A stretch of 64,000 bases of DNA from JBBQFI01 sp038321775. Its GTDB lineage: Bacteria; Verrucomicrobiota; Verrucomicrobiia; Chthoniobacterales; UBA10450. The translations under genes were made by a program, and so were the position numbers. Positions within the stretch are counted from its first letter, which is position 1; each line of letters opens with the position of its first letter. The stretch lies in contig JBBQFI010000009.1 of the NCBI GenBank assembly GCA_038321775.1, positions 99,372-163,371 on the forward strand, read 5' to 3'. Positions 1 to 9,141 of this stretch are shown piece by piece. Below the pieces are notes generated by a model. It made no database searches, had not been told where the DNA came from, and saw only the letters and a program-made list of their open reading frames with translations.

Positions 1-317
1 GGATTTCGACCAAAATGGTCAAATCCGCACCCTCCTTAGGAATGCCTGCTTCTCCGAAAATGCAAAGCTTTTTCTCGCCGGCCTAACAGGCAGACAGAAA
101 ATCCGGGACCGCCGCGAGAAATGCTATCTCGTATGGACGCCAGTCGTGACGGCGTGTCCGTTATCGGTTTTCACCGTCGTCGAACATCCGGCGAAAGCCG
201 CCAAAAGAAGGATTGCACTCAAAGCCGAAAACAAAATGGTTCGCATAATTATTCCTTGTTAGTTTCTGTCTCTTATTCGCAATCGAGCAGACCGCTGAGT
301 GTCTGTCACGCAAATTG
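1..317. other. No gene recognised at window start
   Basis: I find no convincing coding region or RNA in this stretch, which lies downstream of the minus-strand ligase gene. The short open frames here show no family resemblance. One near-match to the window-wide motif (GCCTAACAG) occurs at about 81. Confidence 0.5.
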
Positions 318-1661
318 TTATGATTTTTGCGCTGGAAAATTCCGGGCAAGATCGCGGCGGCTTATCTTGCCTCTTTCATTCACCGGAATGTCCGCGACGA
401 ACAAGATCTGCTTGGGCACCTGCCAGGCGCTCAGTCGTTGCCGGCAAAATTCCAGCAGCTGCATTTCACTCACATCGGATTTTGCCACGACGCACGCCGC
501 GACTTCCTGATGACGCAAAGTCGACTCGCGACCGAAAACAATCGCCTCCTTCACGCCGTTGTAACGAAGCAGCTCAGCTTCGACCTCTGCCGGATTTAAT
601 TTTTTGCCTGCGACATTAATAAGGTCGGATATGCGGCCGACGATGCGAAAACAGCCATCGCTTTGACGCAACAAATCATCAGGAACAAAAAAACCGTTCC
701 CCAGTTTTTCTTCGTTAGGCTCAGGGAAATAACCGTCGCCCACGGCGTTGCTTCTCACTCGTACCCGACCCGATTCGGCATCCGGATCCAGCAGTTCGAG
801 TGTGACGCCTTCCATTGGTTCGCCGACGAAACCATCTTCGGTAGCAATCCCTTTGCGATCATAACAAATCCCGCCGCATTCCGACGAACCGTAGAAGGAA
901 TAAACCGGTCGCTGAAATCTCCCACGGAATTTTTGCGCGATTGCGTGAGACAATGGCGCACCCGCGGAAATGCAGAGCCGCAACCGATTCAATTCCGGAA
1001 TTTGTTCCAGTTCGGAAAACGCCTGGTAAAAAACCGGCATCCCCGGAAAGACAGTCGCGCTGCTGGCGGCGAGATCGTTCAAAATCGCGCGCGGCATGGG
1101 ATCGGAGCTCAGCACCATGGGAATGCCGCGCGCGATCAACGGAGTAATCAAATTGCTGAATCCGTAGGAATGGGAAACCGGGATGACCGCGAAATTCCGA
1201 TCGTTTTCCGTAATTCCCATCGTCTCGCAGATCTGATTGCAATCGGCGAGAAGCTGTTCGCTCCGAAACCGAATGACACGTCGCGCAGCGGTCGTGCCGG
1301 AAGTTAACTTGAAAAGCGCCGGTGGATTTCCCTGCCAATCCGTCTTCGCGCTCTTGCGACAAAGCGCTAACGCCGCGTCACGCTCACGCGCACTGAGCGA
1401 TTGATCGAGCGGCACGACGACACGGCGTTTTCGCAAACCGGCCAGGAGACTCGATGGCCAATCGGGATGATTACCAAGCTGGATCGGATGGATGTTGTCG
1501 GAATCGTTCCCGCCCAACGTTGATTCGATAGCAGACGCGCGTTCCTCGATTTCGCGAAATGTCCGTATCACTTCACCGCGCGCATCGAAAATGGCGGGCG
1601 CAGTGGCTTTCCGCCCCAGCGTATCATTCCAGGCCACAATTAGCGGATCTTCAGATTTCAT
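318..1661 (-). CDS. AMP-forming acyl-CoA synthetase-like protein (ANL superfamily)
   Basis: Adenylate-forming enzyme that would activate a carboxylic acid as acyl-AMP. The phosphate-binding loop reads LTSGTTAARR near residue 115, where the usual form is TSGTTGxPKG, so the glycine and the PKG part are altered. The A5 motif YGSSECGG and a C-terminal catalytic-lysine region (NERGKISRRDL) are present. At 447 residues it is shorter than typical acyl-CoA synthetases (500-650) and resembles the compact ligases found in polyketide-like or aryl-polyene gene sets. It stands alone here, divergent from rpmE, so the substrate cannot be inferred. It contains one GCCTAACGA copy, read as Pro-Asn-Glu. Confidence 0.8.
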   Translation of the reverse strand: MKSEDPLIVAWNDTLGRKATAPAIFDARGEVIRTFREIEERASAIESTLGGNDSDNIHPIQLGNHPDWPSSLLAGLRKRRVVVPLDQSLSARERDAALALCRKSAKTDWQGNPPALFKLTSGTTAARRVIRFRSEQLLADCNQICETMGITENDRNFAVIPVSHSYGFSNLITPLIARGIPMVLSSDPMPRAILNDLAASSATVFPGMPVFYQAFSELEQIPELNRLRLCISAGAPLSHAIAQKFRGRFQRPVYSFYGSSECGGICYDRKGIATEDGFVGEPMEGVTLELLDPDAESGRVRVRSNAVGDGYFPEPNEEKLGNGFFVPDDLLRQSDGCFRIVGRISDLINVAGKKLNPAEVEAELLRYNGVKEAIVFGRESTLRHQEVAACVVAKSDVSEMQLLEFCRQRLSAWQVPKQILFVADIPVNERGKISRRDLARNFPAQKS

Positions 1662-1710
1662 CGCTTGCGAAAACCATCATTCCACGTAAGTTCCGCGCTC
1701 CTTTTCGAAC

Positions 1711-1941
1711 ATGAAAGCGGACATTCATCCTGAATACGTAGAGACTGACATTATCTGCGCGTGTGGCGCGGTTTATCATACCCGTTCCACGCGGAGTGAT
1801 ATTAAAATCGGCATCTGCGCGGCTTGCCATCCGTTTTTCACGGGCGAACAGAAATTCGTCGACACCGCGGGTCGCGTGGAAAAATTCGCGCGCCGTTACG
1901 GCAGCACCAAGGCCACGCGCGCTGTTAAGAAATCCGCTTAG
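1711..1941 (+). CDS. rpmE: 50S ribosomal protein L31, zinc-binding type
   Basis: Structural protein of the large ribosomal subunit, 76 residues, a normal length. Four cysteines (C16, C18, C36, C39) arranged as CxC and CxxC give the zinc-containing C+ form, which is usual under zinc-replete conditions. The C-terminus is Lys/Arg/Ala-rich. It is followed 67 bp later by prfA, a frequent rpmE-prfA-prmC arrangement in bacteria, so these probably form one transcription unit. Confidence 0.95.
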   Translation: MKADIHPEYVETDIICACGAVYHTRSTRSDIKIGICAACHPFFTGEQKFVDTAGRVEKFARRYGSTKATRAVKKSA

Positions 1942-2008
1942 CTGATTTTCTGCGTTGGCGTTCTCCGAACGTCGCGCTTTTCCCGGAGAGCTTTCGGGAT
2001 TCTCAGAG

Positions 2009-3085
2009 ATGGACTTTAATCTTTTAATCCAACGCAGACGCGAGCGCTTCTCAGAACTCGAGAACGAAATCGCCGATCCGCGCCTTTTTGAAAATCGCAA
2101 GCGCGCCAGCGATCTCATGCGCGAGCATTCGAGCATAAAACAATTGTTAGCCGATTGGGATGAACTTGAAACCGCTCGGCGACAGCTCGATGACAATCGC
2201 GAACTCTCGGCGGCCACCGATCCCGAGCTCGCGCAAATGGCGCAGGAAGAAATTCCGCATTTGGAAAAACGTGTGCACGATCTCGAGCAAAAAGTGCAGA
2301 TCGAAATACTTCCGCCAGATGAGAACGACGAGCGCGATGCGATCGTGGAAATTCGTGCAGGCACGGGTGGCAGCGAGGCTGCTATTTTCGCCGCTGATTT
2401 GTATCGCATGTACAATCGTTTCGCCGAAGCCGCCGGATTAAAGATTGAAGATTTGGAATCGAGTCCGTCAGAACTCGGCGGATTGAAGGAAGTGATCTTC
2501 CAGGTTTCCGGTAACGCAGTTTTTCGCACGTTGCGCTACGAGAGCGGTGTTCATCGCGTGCAGCGCGTTCCCGCGACTGAAGCACAAGGCCGCATCCACA
2601 CTTCCACTGCCACGGTTGCAGTTTTGCCCGAAGCCGAAGAAGTCGATTTTGAATTGAAGCCCGAAGATCTTCGCATTGAAGTTTGCCGCGCTGGCGGCCC
2701 GGGCGGTCAAGGTGTAAACACGACCGATTCGGCCGTGCAGGTCCTTCACATTCCGACCGGCCGGATTGTTCGCTGTCAGGACGGACGCAGTCAGCAAAAG
2801 AATAAAGAAAAAGCGTTGAGTATCATGCGGGCGCGCTTACTGGAGGAAAAGCAGCGGGAAGAAGAGGCAAAATATTCCGCTCACCGAAAAACCCAGATCG
2901 GTTCCGGTGGCCGCGAAGAAAAAATTCGCACCTATAATTTTCCGCAAAATCGCATCACCGACCATCGAATCGGTCTCACGCTTTATAATCTCGATCGCGT
3001 CATGGAAGGCGATCTCGGCGAAATGATTCAAGCGTTACAGGCGGCGGACGTCGCGCAACGCTTAAACGAATCGGCGACCGCGTGA
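2009..3085 (+). CDS. prfA: Peptide chain release factor 1
   Basis: RF1 recognises UAA and UAG and triggers peptide release. The GGQ hydrolysis motif lies at residues 232-234 (context AGGPGGQGVNTTDS), and the codon-recognition tripeptide PAT at about 188-190 (VPATEAQGRIHTST) identifies RF1 rather than RF2. I chose the ATG at 2009 (358 residues, the normal length). An in-frame TTG at 1955 would add 18 residues with no family counterpart. The stop overlaps the prmC start by 4 bases, so translation is probably coupled. This fits, because PrmC methylates the GGQ glutamine. Confidence 0.95.
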   Translation: MDFNLLIQRRRERFSELENEIADPRLFENRKRASDLMREHSSIKQLLADWDELETARRQLDDNRELSAATDPELAQMAQEEIPHLEKRVHDLEQKVQIEILPPDENDERDAIVEIRAGTGGSEAAIFAADLYRMYNRFAEAAGLKIEDLESSPSELGGLKEVIFQVSGNAVFRTLRYESGVHRVQRVPATEAQGRIHTSTATVAVLPEAEEVDFELKPEDLRIEVCRAGGPGGQGVNTTDSAVQVLHIPTGRIVRCQDGRSQQKNKEKALSIMRARLLEEKQREEEAKYSAHRKTQIGSGGREEKIRTYNFPQNRITDHRIGLTLYNLDRVMEGDLGEMIQALQAADVAQRLNESATA

Positions 3086-3915
3086 CGGTTCTCGAGCTGC
3101 TGCAGACGACTACCGCTTATTTCACCAAGCGTACGATCGAGAGCCCACGCCTGAACGCCGAACACCTGCTGGCGCACGCGCTGAACTGCAAACGATTGGA
3201 TCTTTATTTGCAGTTTGAGCGCGTTCTCGCTGAAAACGAACTCGCACCTTTACGCGAACTCGTTAGGCGCCGTGGACAAGGTGAACCTTTACAGCATTTG
3301 CTCGGGACAGTGGAATTTTGCGGGCACACTTTTCATTGCGATAAACGCGCGCTTGTACCGCGTCCTGAAACGGAAGAGCTCGTGGAATTCCTGAAATCAG
3401 AACTTAAAAATCCGAACTCGCGAATTCTAGACGTCGGAACGGGCAGCGGAGTCATTGCGTTAAGTCTCGCCGGAAAATTTCCCGACGCGGTTGTTGTCGC
3501 AGCGGATATTTCAGAAGAAGCGCTCGCACTGTCGCGTGAAAACGCAACGCGACTCGGTCTCGAACGCGTGCACTTCGTGAAGAGCGATTTACTGCAAGGC
3601 GTTGAAGGTAAATTCGACGTGATCGTGGCGAACCTTCCTTACATCGCAAGCGGAGATCGTTCTTCATTATCGCGCGAGGTTCTGCACGATCCCGCAATCG
3701 CTCTTTTCGCCGGCGAGAAAGGCGACGAGTTAATGCGCGCGTTGATCGTCGCCGCGCCGGCTTATCTGCAGGCAAATGGATTACTCGCGCTCGAGATCGG
3801 AATTAATCAGCACGACGCGCTGATCGCTTTCCTAGCCGCGAAGAATTTTCACGACATAACTCCCAAAAAAGACTATGCAGGCGTGACACGTTTTCTCTTG
3901 GCCAGATATGGATAA
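3082..3915 (+). CDS. prmC: Release factor glutamine methyltransferase PrmC (HemK)
   Basis: SAM-dependent enzyme that N5-methylates the glutamine of the GGQ motif in release factors. It has an N-terminal helical RF-binding domain and a Rossmann methyltransferase domain with the SAM loop DVGTGSGVIALSLA. The catalytic motif, usually NPPY, reads NLPY here (VANLPYIAS), the form more typical of KsgA-type adenine methyltransferases. It starts with GTG inside the prfA stop and ends 8 bases inside murA. The position next to prfA supports the assignment despite the motif variant. It contains one copy of the repeat motif, read as Val-Arg. Confidence 0.92.
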   Translation: MTVLELLQTTTAYFTKRTIESPRLNAEHLLAHALNCKRLDLYLQFERVLAENELAPLRELVRRRGQGEPLQHLLGTVEFCGHTFHCDKRALVPRPETEELVEFLKSELKNPNSRILDVGTGSGVIALSLAGKFPDAVVVAADISEEALALSRENATRLGLERVHFVKSDLLQGVEGKFDVIVANLPYIASGDRSSLSREVLHDPAIALFAGEKGDELMRALIVAAPAYLQANGLLALEIGINQHDALIAFLAAKNFHDITPKKDYAGVTRFLLARYG

Positions 3916-5167
3916 AATCCTAGTGCACGGCGGCAACCCGCTTTCCGGTTCGATCAAAATCAGCGGCTCGAAAAATTCGGCGCTGCCGATTTTGGCCGCC
4001 ACGCTGCTGACGCGCGAACCGTGCATTTTGCATCGCGTGCCGGATCTGAGCGACACGCATTACATGCTGCAGATTTTGATGCATCTCGGCGCGCAAGTGG
4101 AACGCGCGAGCGGCACGGTCACCGTCAACGCCGAGAAGATAGAATCGGTTGCGCCTTACGATGTCGTGCGCAAAATGCGCGCGTCGGTTTGTGTACTTGG
4201 TCCGCTCCTCGGGCGTTGCAAGGAAGCGACCGTTTCAATGCCCGGCGGTTGCGTCATTGGCGATCGCCCGATCGATTTGCATCTCAAAGGTTTTGAAGCG
4301 CTGGGCGCCGCAGTGCGTGTCGAAAGCGGCAACGTGAAAGTGTTCGCACCAAAACTCAACGGCGCGGTGATTAATCTGCGCGGAAAATTTGGCCCGACCG
4401 TTCTCGGAACCGACAATGTCATGATGGCAGCTGTGCTCGCCGAAGGAACCACCGTGATCGAAGGCGCGGCGCAGGAACCGGAAGTAATTGATCTCGCAAA
4501 TTTTCTGAACAAAATGGGCGCAAAGATCGAAGGCGCGGGCACTCGCCGTTTGATTATTGAAGGCGTGAAGGAACTGCACGGGGCCGAGCACGACATCATT
4601 CCCGATCGCATCGAGGCCGGAACTTTTCTCGTGGCCGGCGCGATCGGTGGCAAAGGCGTGACGATCAAGCGCGTCGATCCTAGTCATCTGGAATCAATCA
4701 CAAATGCCCTAACGAGTTGTGGATTTAAAATCGAAAGCACGGCGAATACCATTACCGTTTCGCCGAATGGCACAGCCAAGCCGCTTGAAGTCGTGACGGA
4801 ACCGTATCCCGGATTTCCGACCGACATGCAGGCGCAAATGTGCGCGCTGCTTGCGACCACGGGGGGCATCAGCGTCATCACTGAAAATATTTTCCCGCAA
4901 CGCTACATGCACGTCGCCGAACTCAAGCGCATGGGTGCGCATGTGCAGTTGGAAGGACCGACTGCCGTAATCCAAGGCGTTGAGAAATTAACCGGCGCGC
5001 CGGTGATGGCGAGCGATCTGCGCGCGTCCGCCGCGCTCGTGCTCGCGGGTTTGCGGGCTGAAGGAATCACCGAAGTCAGCCGCGTGTATCACATTGATCG
5101 CGGCTACGAACATCTCGATGAAAAATTGAGCGAGCTCGGCGCGCACATCGAGCGCGTGAAGGCTTGA
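3908..5167 (+). CDS. murA: UDP-N-acetylglucosamine 1-carboxyvinyltransferase
   Basis: First committed step of peptidoglycan synthesis: transfer of enolpyruvate from PEP to UDP-GlcNAc, in the cytoplasm. The 419 residues match the family length. Lys22-Asn23 of the active site are present (SGSKNSALP). The catalytic cysteine falls at position 115 (PGGCVIGDRPIDLH), so the enzyme should be sensitive to fosfomycin, as Cys115 forms are. It overlaps prmC by 8 bp, making it the fourth gene of the rpmE-prfA-prmC-murA run. Confidence 0.97.
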   Translation: MDKILVHGGNPLSGSIKISGSKNSALPILAATLLTREPCILHRVPDLSDTHYMLQILMHLGAQVERASGTVTVNAEKIESVAPYDVVRKMRASVCVLGPLLGRCKEATVSMPGGCVIGDRPIDLHLKGFEALGAAVRVESGNVKVFAPKLNGAVINLRGKFGPTVLGTDNVMMAAVLAEGTTVIEGAAQEPEVIDLANFLNKMGAKIEGAGTRRLIIEGVKELHGAEHDIIPDRIEAGTFLVAGAIGGKGVTIKRVDPSHLESITNALTSCGFKIESTANTITVSPNGTAKPLEVVTEPYPGFPTDMQAQMCALLATTGGISVITENIFPQRYMHVAELKRMGAHVQLEGPTAVIQGVEKLTGAPVMASDLRASAALVLAGLRAEGITEVSRVYHIDRGYEHLDEKLSELGAHIERVKA

Positions 5168-5221
5168 TCTAACGGCGGTCTGTTGCTTGCGTTCATTCGG
5201 AACAAGCGAGACGCTTTCTTT

Positions 5222-5572
5222 ATGGAAACGACATCAAGCAACGTCCGCACCTGGACGGTTCTCTGTCACGCGAGCGCATTGCTCGGAGTATTCTTTCATT
5301 TTCTCGGGCATATTTTTGGTCCGCTCATCGTCTGGCTGGTGAAACGTGGGGAGTCGCCCGAAATCGACGCGCACGGCAAGGAGTCATTGAACTTCCAACT
5401 CTCGATGCTGATCTACGACGCGATCGCCGGCATTCTCTGCCTCGTATTGATCGGCTTTCCCATTTTGATTTTACTGTGGGTGGTCAACACGGTGCTCGTG
5501 ATTGTGGCGTCGCTTAAAGCAAGCGAAGGAAAATTGTATCGCTATCCGTTCACGATTCGTTTTTTGAATTAA
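5222..5572 (+). CDS. DUF4870 (Tic20-like) small membrane protein
   Basis: About 116 residues with hydrophobic segments at residues 15-40, 65-85 and 85-105. The pattern LCHASALLGVF, followed by a segment before KRGESPEIDAHGKESLNFQLS, is the DUF4870 signature. These inner-membrane proteins have no settled function. The ATG at 5222 is preferred; an upstream in-frame TTG at 5183 would add 13 polar residues. It follows murA by 54 bp on the same strand. Confidence 0.8.
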   Translation: METTSSNVRTWTVLCHASALLGVFFHFLGHIFGPLIVWLVKRGESPEIDAHGKESLNFQLSMLIYDAIAGILCLVLIGFPILILLWVVNTVLVIVASLKASEGKLYRYPFTIRFLN

Positions 5573-5607
5573 TGTGGGAGCGGCCTCAGCGCCGCGACGG
5601 CCCGCAT

Positions 5608-5710
5608 GTCATCTTGAGCGAAGCGAAGGACTCGCGAGTAACGCTGTGCTCTTATCAGCTCCGAGCGCATGGAATAATATGTGAGGTTCCTCGCTGCGCT
5701 CGGAATGACA
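5608..5710. repeat. REP/MITE-like element, copy 1
   Basis: The left end GTCATCTTGAGCGAAGCGAAG and the right end, which ends CGCTGCGCTCGGAATGAC, are imperfect inverted repeats about 25-30 bp long. The unit lies between convergent genes. It resembles the GTCATCCTGAGCGAAGCGAAG type of dispersed palindromic repeat seen in many soil bacterial genomes. A second, diverged copy lies at 16556-16634. Confidence 0.75.
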
Positions 5711-5744
5711 AAGTAGTCGTGTGTCGGGCTATCGAGTAATTGCC

Positions 5745-6437
5745 TCACCACGGAATTTCTTTCCGATCGCGAAGAAATTTTCCCGTGAGGTTTTGCGGCG
5801 CAGCACTGGCGAGCCACACAATCGTATCCGCGCCTTGTTCAACGGAAAGATTCGCACCTGCTCCGCCCATGTCGGTTCGCACCCAGCCGGGACAGACGGA
5901 ATTCACGGCAAATTTTGGCAACGCCGCGGCAAGCTGAACCGTGACACCATTCAAGGCCGTCTTGGAAATGCAATACCCGGGCGCCCACCCATCCGCGCCG
6001 TCGGCGAGCTGACCACCGCCACTGGAAACATTCACGATACGCGGAGCCGCCGATTTTTTGAGGGCTGATTCGAATGCATCAGAAACCAGAAGCGGGCCCA
6101 GCGTGTTTGTGCGCATGGTCGTCTCGAAAATTTCCGGTGTCATCGTGAGCGCGGATTTGTCTTCATCGAGCAGAATGCCCGCGTTGTTCACGAGAACGTC
6201 GAGATGATCGGCCGTATTTTTGAATTCTTCTGCTGCGGCGGTAATGCTCGCCCGATCGGAAACATCAATCTTTAGAAACGCGGCGCCCTCGATTTTCTTT
6301 GCCGCATCTTTTCCGGCTTTTTCATTGCGGGCACCGATGAAAACGCGAAATCCTTTCGCGGCAAGTTGCCGCGCAACCTCAAATCCGATTCCCTTATTTG
6401 CGCCGGTGACGAGTGCGATTTTTTGCTGTTTTGCCAT
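5745..6437 (-). CDS. Short-chain dehydrogenase/reductase (carbonyl-reductase-like)
   Basis: Classical SDR of 230 residues. The NAD(P)-binding motif TGANKGIG is at residues 11-18, the structural NNAG motif at about 84, and the catalytic Ser and YxxxK are seen as NVSSGGGQ and YCISK. The A-R-N pattern after beta-2 (GARNEKAG) suggests NADP(H) preference, as in plant and animal carbonyl reductases. The substrate is unknown. The start overlaps the end of the upstream nfo gene by 44 bp, so the two are likely co-transcribed. Confidence 0.85.
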   Translation of the reverse strand: MAKQQKIALVTGANKGIGFEVARQLAAKGFRVFIGARNEKAGKDAAKKIEGAAFLKIDVSDRASITAAAEEFKNTADHLDVLVNNAGILLDEDKSALTMTPEIFETTMRTNTLGPLLVSDAFESALKKSAAPRIVNVSSGGGQLADGADGWAPGYCISKTALNGVTVQLAAALPKFAVNSVCPGWVRTDMGGAGANLSVEQGADTIVWLASAAPQNLTGKFLRDRKEIPW

Positions 6438-7398
6438 TCAACAAATTGCGCCGCGGCGATGGCTTGCGCAAAGGCTCTCCCTCTTCGGCTAGCGCGTGCA
6501 GCGTTTCCATATTCGTCACGTCTTCGGCAAGGTCTTGGCCCTTCGGTGTCTCTAAAACTTTCGGGATTTTTTCGAAACGACGTTCGCGCATGATGAAGCG
6601 AAATGCCTCCAAACCAATCTGCCCTTTCCCAATATGTTCATGGCGATCGACCCGGGAGCCGCGCGCGGTTTTGGAATCATTGAGATGAATCGCGACCAGG
6701 CGACCTCGTCCCACGATCCGGTCGAACTCACGAAACGTTTTGCGCGCTGCCGTCTCGCTGCCGATATCGTAACCGGCCGCAAAAATGTGCGCAGTGTCGA
6801 CGCACACGCAAAGCCGTTCCGGTTCCCGCACATTCGCGATGATGTAAGCGAGATGCTCGAAACGATCACCGAGACACGATCCCTGCCCCGCCGTAGTCTC
6901 GAGCGCAATTTTGGTTTTCACTTTTGGAATTGCAGCAAATACGCGATCGATCGATGCAACGATTTTCGTTAGGCCGATCTCTTCGCCCGCACCAAGATGC
7001 GCTCCTGGATGCAGAACAAGGAATGGCAGTTCGAGTTGATCCGCGCGAACGAGTTCCTCGGTCAACGCGCGAATCGAATTGGCGTGGAACTGCGGATTGT
7101 TGGTCGCGAGATTGATCAGGTAATTCGCGTGCGCAAAAACGGAACCGAGCGCGCCACGCTGTTGATGATTAAGAAAAGCGCTGATTTCCTCGCGCGCGAG
7201 CGGTCGCGCAAACCACTGCATATTGTTCTTCACGAAAATCTGCATGGCGGTGCATTGAATCGAACCAGCCCGCTCGATCGCTTTGTGCGCACCGCCGCCG
7301 ATCGACATGTGGGCGCCCAGGAGAATTTCGGATTTCGAAATGCGGACTGCGGAAGGAGTGCGCAACGCATCGCGTTTTTGATTCGTTAGGCTTTTCAT
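6394..7398 (-). CDS. nfo: Endonuclease IV (AP endonuclease)
   Basis: Base-excision-repair enzyme that cuts 5' of abasic sites. It is a TIM barrel with three metal ions. The ligands are visible in order: HPGAH, ALETTAGQG, VDTAH, IHLNDSK, DRHEHIG and VLETP. The N-terminus is longer than in E. coli (GAHMSIGGGAH starts at about residue 28), so the first 25 or so residues may be an extension or a misplaced start. The 334 residues include a basic C-terminal tail (about 25 residues) that overlaps the SDR gene. Two GCCTAACGA copies occur, one of them within the first 6 codons. Confidence 0.93.
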   Translation of the reverse strand: MKSLTNQKRDALRTPSAVRISKSEILLGAHMSIGGGAHKAIERAGSIQCTAMQIFVKNNMQWFARPLAREEISAFLNHQQRGALGSVFAHANYLINLATNNPQFHANSIRALTEELVRADQLELPFLVLHPGAHLGAGEEIGLTKIVASIDRVFAAIPKVKTKIALETTAGQGSCLGDRFEHLAYIIANVREPERLCVCVDTAHIFAAGYDIGSETAARKTFREFDRIVGRGRLVAIHLNDSKTARGSRVDRHEHIGKGQIGLEAFRFIMRERRFEKIPKVLETPKGQDLAEDVTNMETLHALAEEGEPLRKPSPRRNLLNGKTAKNRTRHRRK

Positions 7399-7429
7399 TC
7401 CGCAATCCGCCTCCGCAATTCCGAATTCT

Positions 7430-9079
7430 CTAGAACCGTTTCGGATGCCAGTTCGGCTTCGATAAACTGCCTTCGCCTTTGTATTCGAAAAGTTTGTAGA
7501 CCGGCATTAGCACGACGCCGCCCGGAACATTCGCGTTTATCCGGACATCGAAATCGAGTTTATCGTCGAGAAAATGAATATCGCCGTGACCGATCATTCC
7601 GAAGAGTTTTCCGCTAACCTTGAAATCGCCAGTGTGCGCGACGCCGTCTTTGACGATGAAATCCGCGCTCGCATTGTGCGCCACGCTGTAGCCGGTGCCG
7701 GGTATAAGGTGGGAAATTAATTCCGAGAGCGGACCAAAAATTGGGATCGCAAACACATCGCCCTCGGTGACCTGAATTTTTCCGCTTCCTTCCATTGTGC
7801 GCGCATTGTCACCGATACCGGTGAAATCGTAATTTCCGTCCATCCGTCCATGCGCGGTGTGAAATTTAAAATACAGATCGGTTAACATCGGAAAGTCGAC
7901 ACCGGTAACAGAAAGATTTGCCTTATAATGCTGATCATTTCGTGCGAGCGAAATGTCCGCGCTGCCCTTTAGACTGCCGGAAAAAAGAGCGCCCCCCACT
8001 TCACTCAGGCGCAAACGATCATCGGTAAAAAGCAGTCGGGCTTTAACGCGATCGAGCGGTAGCGTTTTCCCGAGAAAAAAATAATTCATCCCTTTGGGCG
8101 CATCGACGCTGATTTCGAGATGCGTGTTTTTACCGCCGTGAAATTGCACGACGCCATTCGTGATAAGTTTCGGCGGCTGCCGAAATTTATAAGGAGCAAC
8201 CGGCTTGAACAATTTTGGATCGATCCAATAAATCACATCGGACGGCCGCAAACTTGTCTGCACATTCGTTAGGCGAACTTCGTGCTTCGCCCAATCGTAA
8301 GCGAACGATCCCGTGCCCACGCCTTCGTCGCGCGTGACGCGCAGATTGTCGTAGGTCATCGCGCCATCGGCGAAATGGACCTTCGCACTCGCGTTATTCA
8401 TCCACACGCCACGAAAACGCGTCCGGTCCGTTGCGATCGTGCCATCGCCTTTCCAAGTCGCTGGATCATGGCTCGATCCGCGAATGATAAGATGAATCGC
8501 AGGCGGGCGCGTCCATTCCCATTCGCCCAAAAATGGACGAAAATCCTGCGGCGCGAGCATGCTGATATCGGTGGGATTAATCGTGCTGTCGACATTTAAA
8601 CGGAAGTCGTTAGGCGCATCCAAAAGATCGGCCGAGAGTTCGCCCGAACTTTGTTGCAGATGAATATCGCGCACCATCGTGCGGCTGCCGTCCCACGAAA
8701 AATCGGCAGATAACTTCGTAAAGGCAGCCTTTTGGTAAGTGAAATTCTCCAGGGCAATTCGGCCAATGACACTTCTGGTCGATTCTTCGCCGAAAGGAAA
8801 CGTGCCGGAAAAATCGAGAAGCGGCGGCGTGGTGAATGTCGTTTCCGACAAAAGCTGGTCGAACCCAAAAGCGCTGAGAAACGATTTCAGATCGAGCGTG
8901 CTGCGAGCCTGGAAATTCGCCACGCCGGTTTGTCTGCTCCAAATGGCGCGGCCATCGAAACTGCCGGCGTCATCGCGCCATTCGCATTGCGTGATTGTGA
9001 GTTTTTGCCCGATCCATTCCGCGCTCACCGCCAGATTTCGAAAATCGTAATTGCCGCGACGAATTTGATTACCGACCAA
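7430..9079 (-). CDS. AsmA-like protein, C-terminal fragment of a broken gene
   Basis: 549 residues that continue the protein begun at 9911. They are rich in beta-strand repeats of the AsmA/TamB/DUF3971 kind (for example FSGTFPFGEES, HGRMDGNYDFTGIG, GSGKIQVTEGDVFAIP), ending in the conserved AsmA C-terminal region GEGSLSKPNWHPKRF. Such periplasmic proteins are thought to act in lipid transport to, or homeostasis of, the outer membrane. The apparent start (MVGNQIRRGN) is not a true start: it lies inside the repeat at 9036-9141 and repeats residues that also end the upstream fragment. Removing 58 bp restores one frame with the 9069-9911 segment. Confidence 0.8.
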   Translation of the reverse strand: MVGNQIRRGNYDFRNLAVSAEWIGQKLTITQCEWRDDAGSFDGRAIWSRQTGVANFQARSTLDLKSFLSAFGFDQLLSETTFTTPPLLDFSGTFPFGEESTRSVIGRIALENFTYQKAAFTKLSADFSWDGSRTMVRDIHLQQSSGELSADLLDAPNDFRLNVDSTINPTDISMLAPQDFRPFLGEWEWTRPPAIHLIIRGSSHDPATWKGDGTIATDRTRFRGVWMNNASAKVHFADGAMTYDNLRVTRDEGVGTGSFAYDWAKHEVRLTNVQTSLRPSDVIYWIDPKLFKPVAPYKFRQPPKLITNGVVQFHGGKNTHLEISVDAPKGMNYFFLGKTLPLDRVKARLLFTDDRLRLSEVGGALFSGSLKGSADISLARNDQHYKANLSVTGVDFPMLTDLYFKFHTAHGRMDGNYDFTGIGDNARTMEGSGKIQVTEGDVFAIPIFGPLSELISHLIPGTGYSVAHNASADFIVKDGVAHTGDFKVSGKLFGMIGHGDIHFLDDKLDFDVRINANVPGGVVLMPVYKLFEYKGEGSLSKPNWHPKRF

Positions 9080-9141
9080 ACTCGTCGCGGCAATTACGAT
9101 TTTCGAAATTGCCGCGACGAATTTGATTACCGACCAAACTC
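9036..9141. repeat. 58-bp templated duplication/inversion that breaks the AsmA-like gene
   Basis: A 33-bp sequence (9051-9083) is repeated exactly at 9109-9141. Between the copies, 9084-9108 is the exact reverse complement of 9036-9060 (25 bp). The net insertion is 58 bp, which is not a multiple of three, so it shifts the frame and creates a stop. Deleting one unit gives the continuous reading GNQIRRGNYDFRNLAV. The pattern is that of a template-switch event at a quasi-palindrome, or of an assembly error. Confidence 0.92.

Noticed and set aside
9036..9141. An attachment site or transposon end
   Set aside because: All repeated sequence is copied from the flanking gene itself, with no foreign DNA, so a local template switch explains it better.
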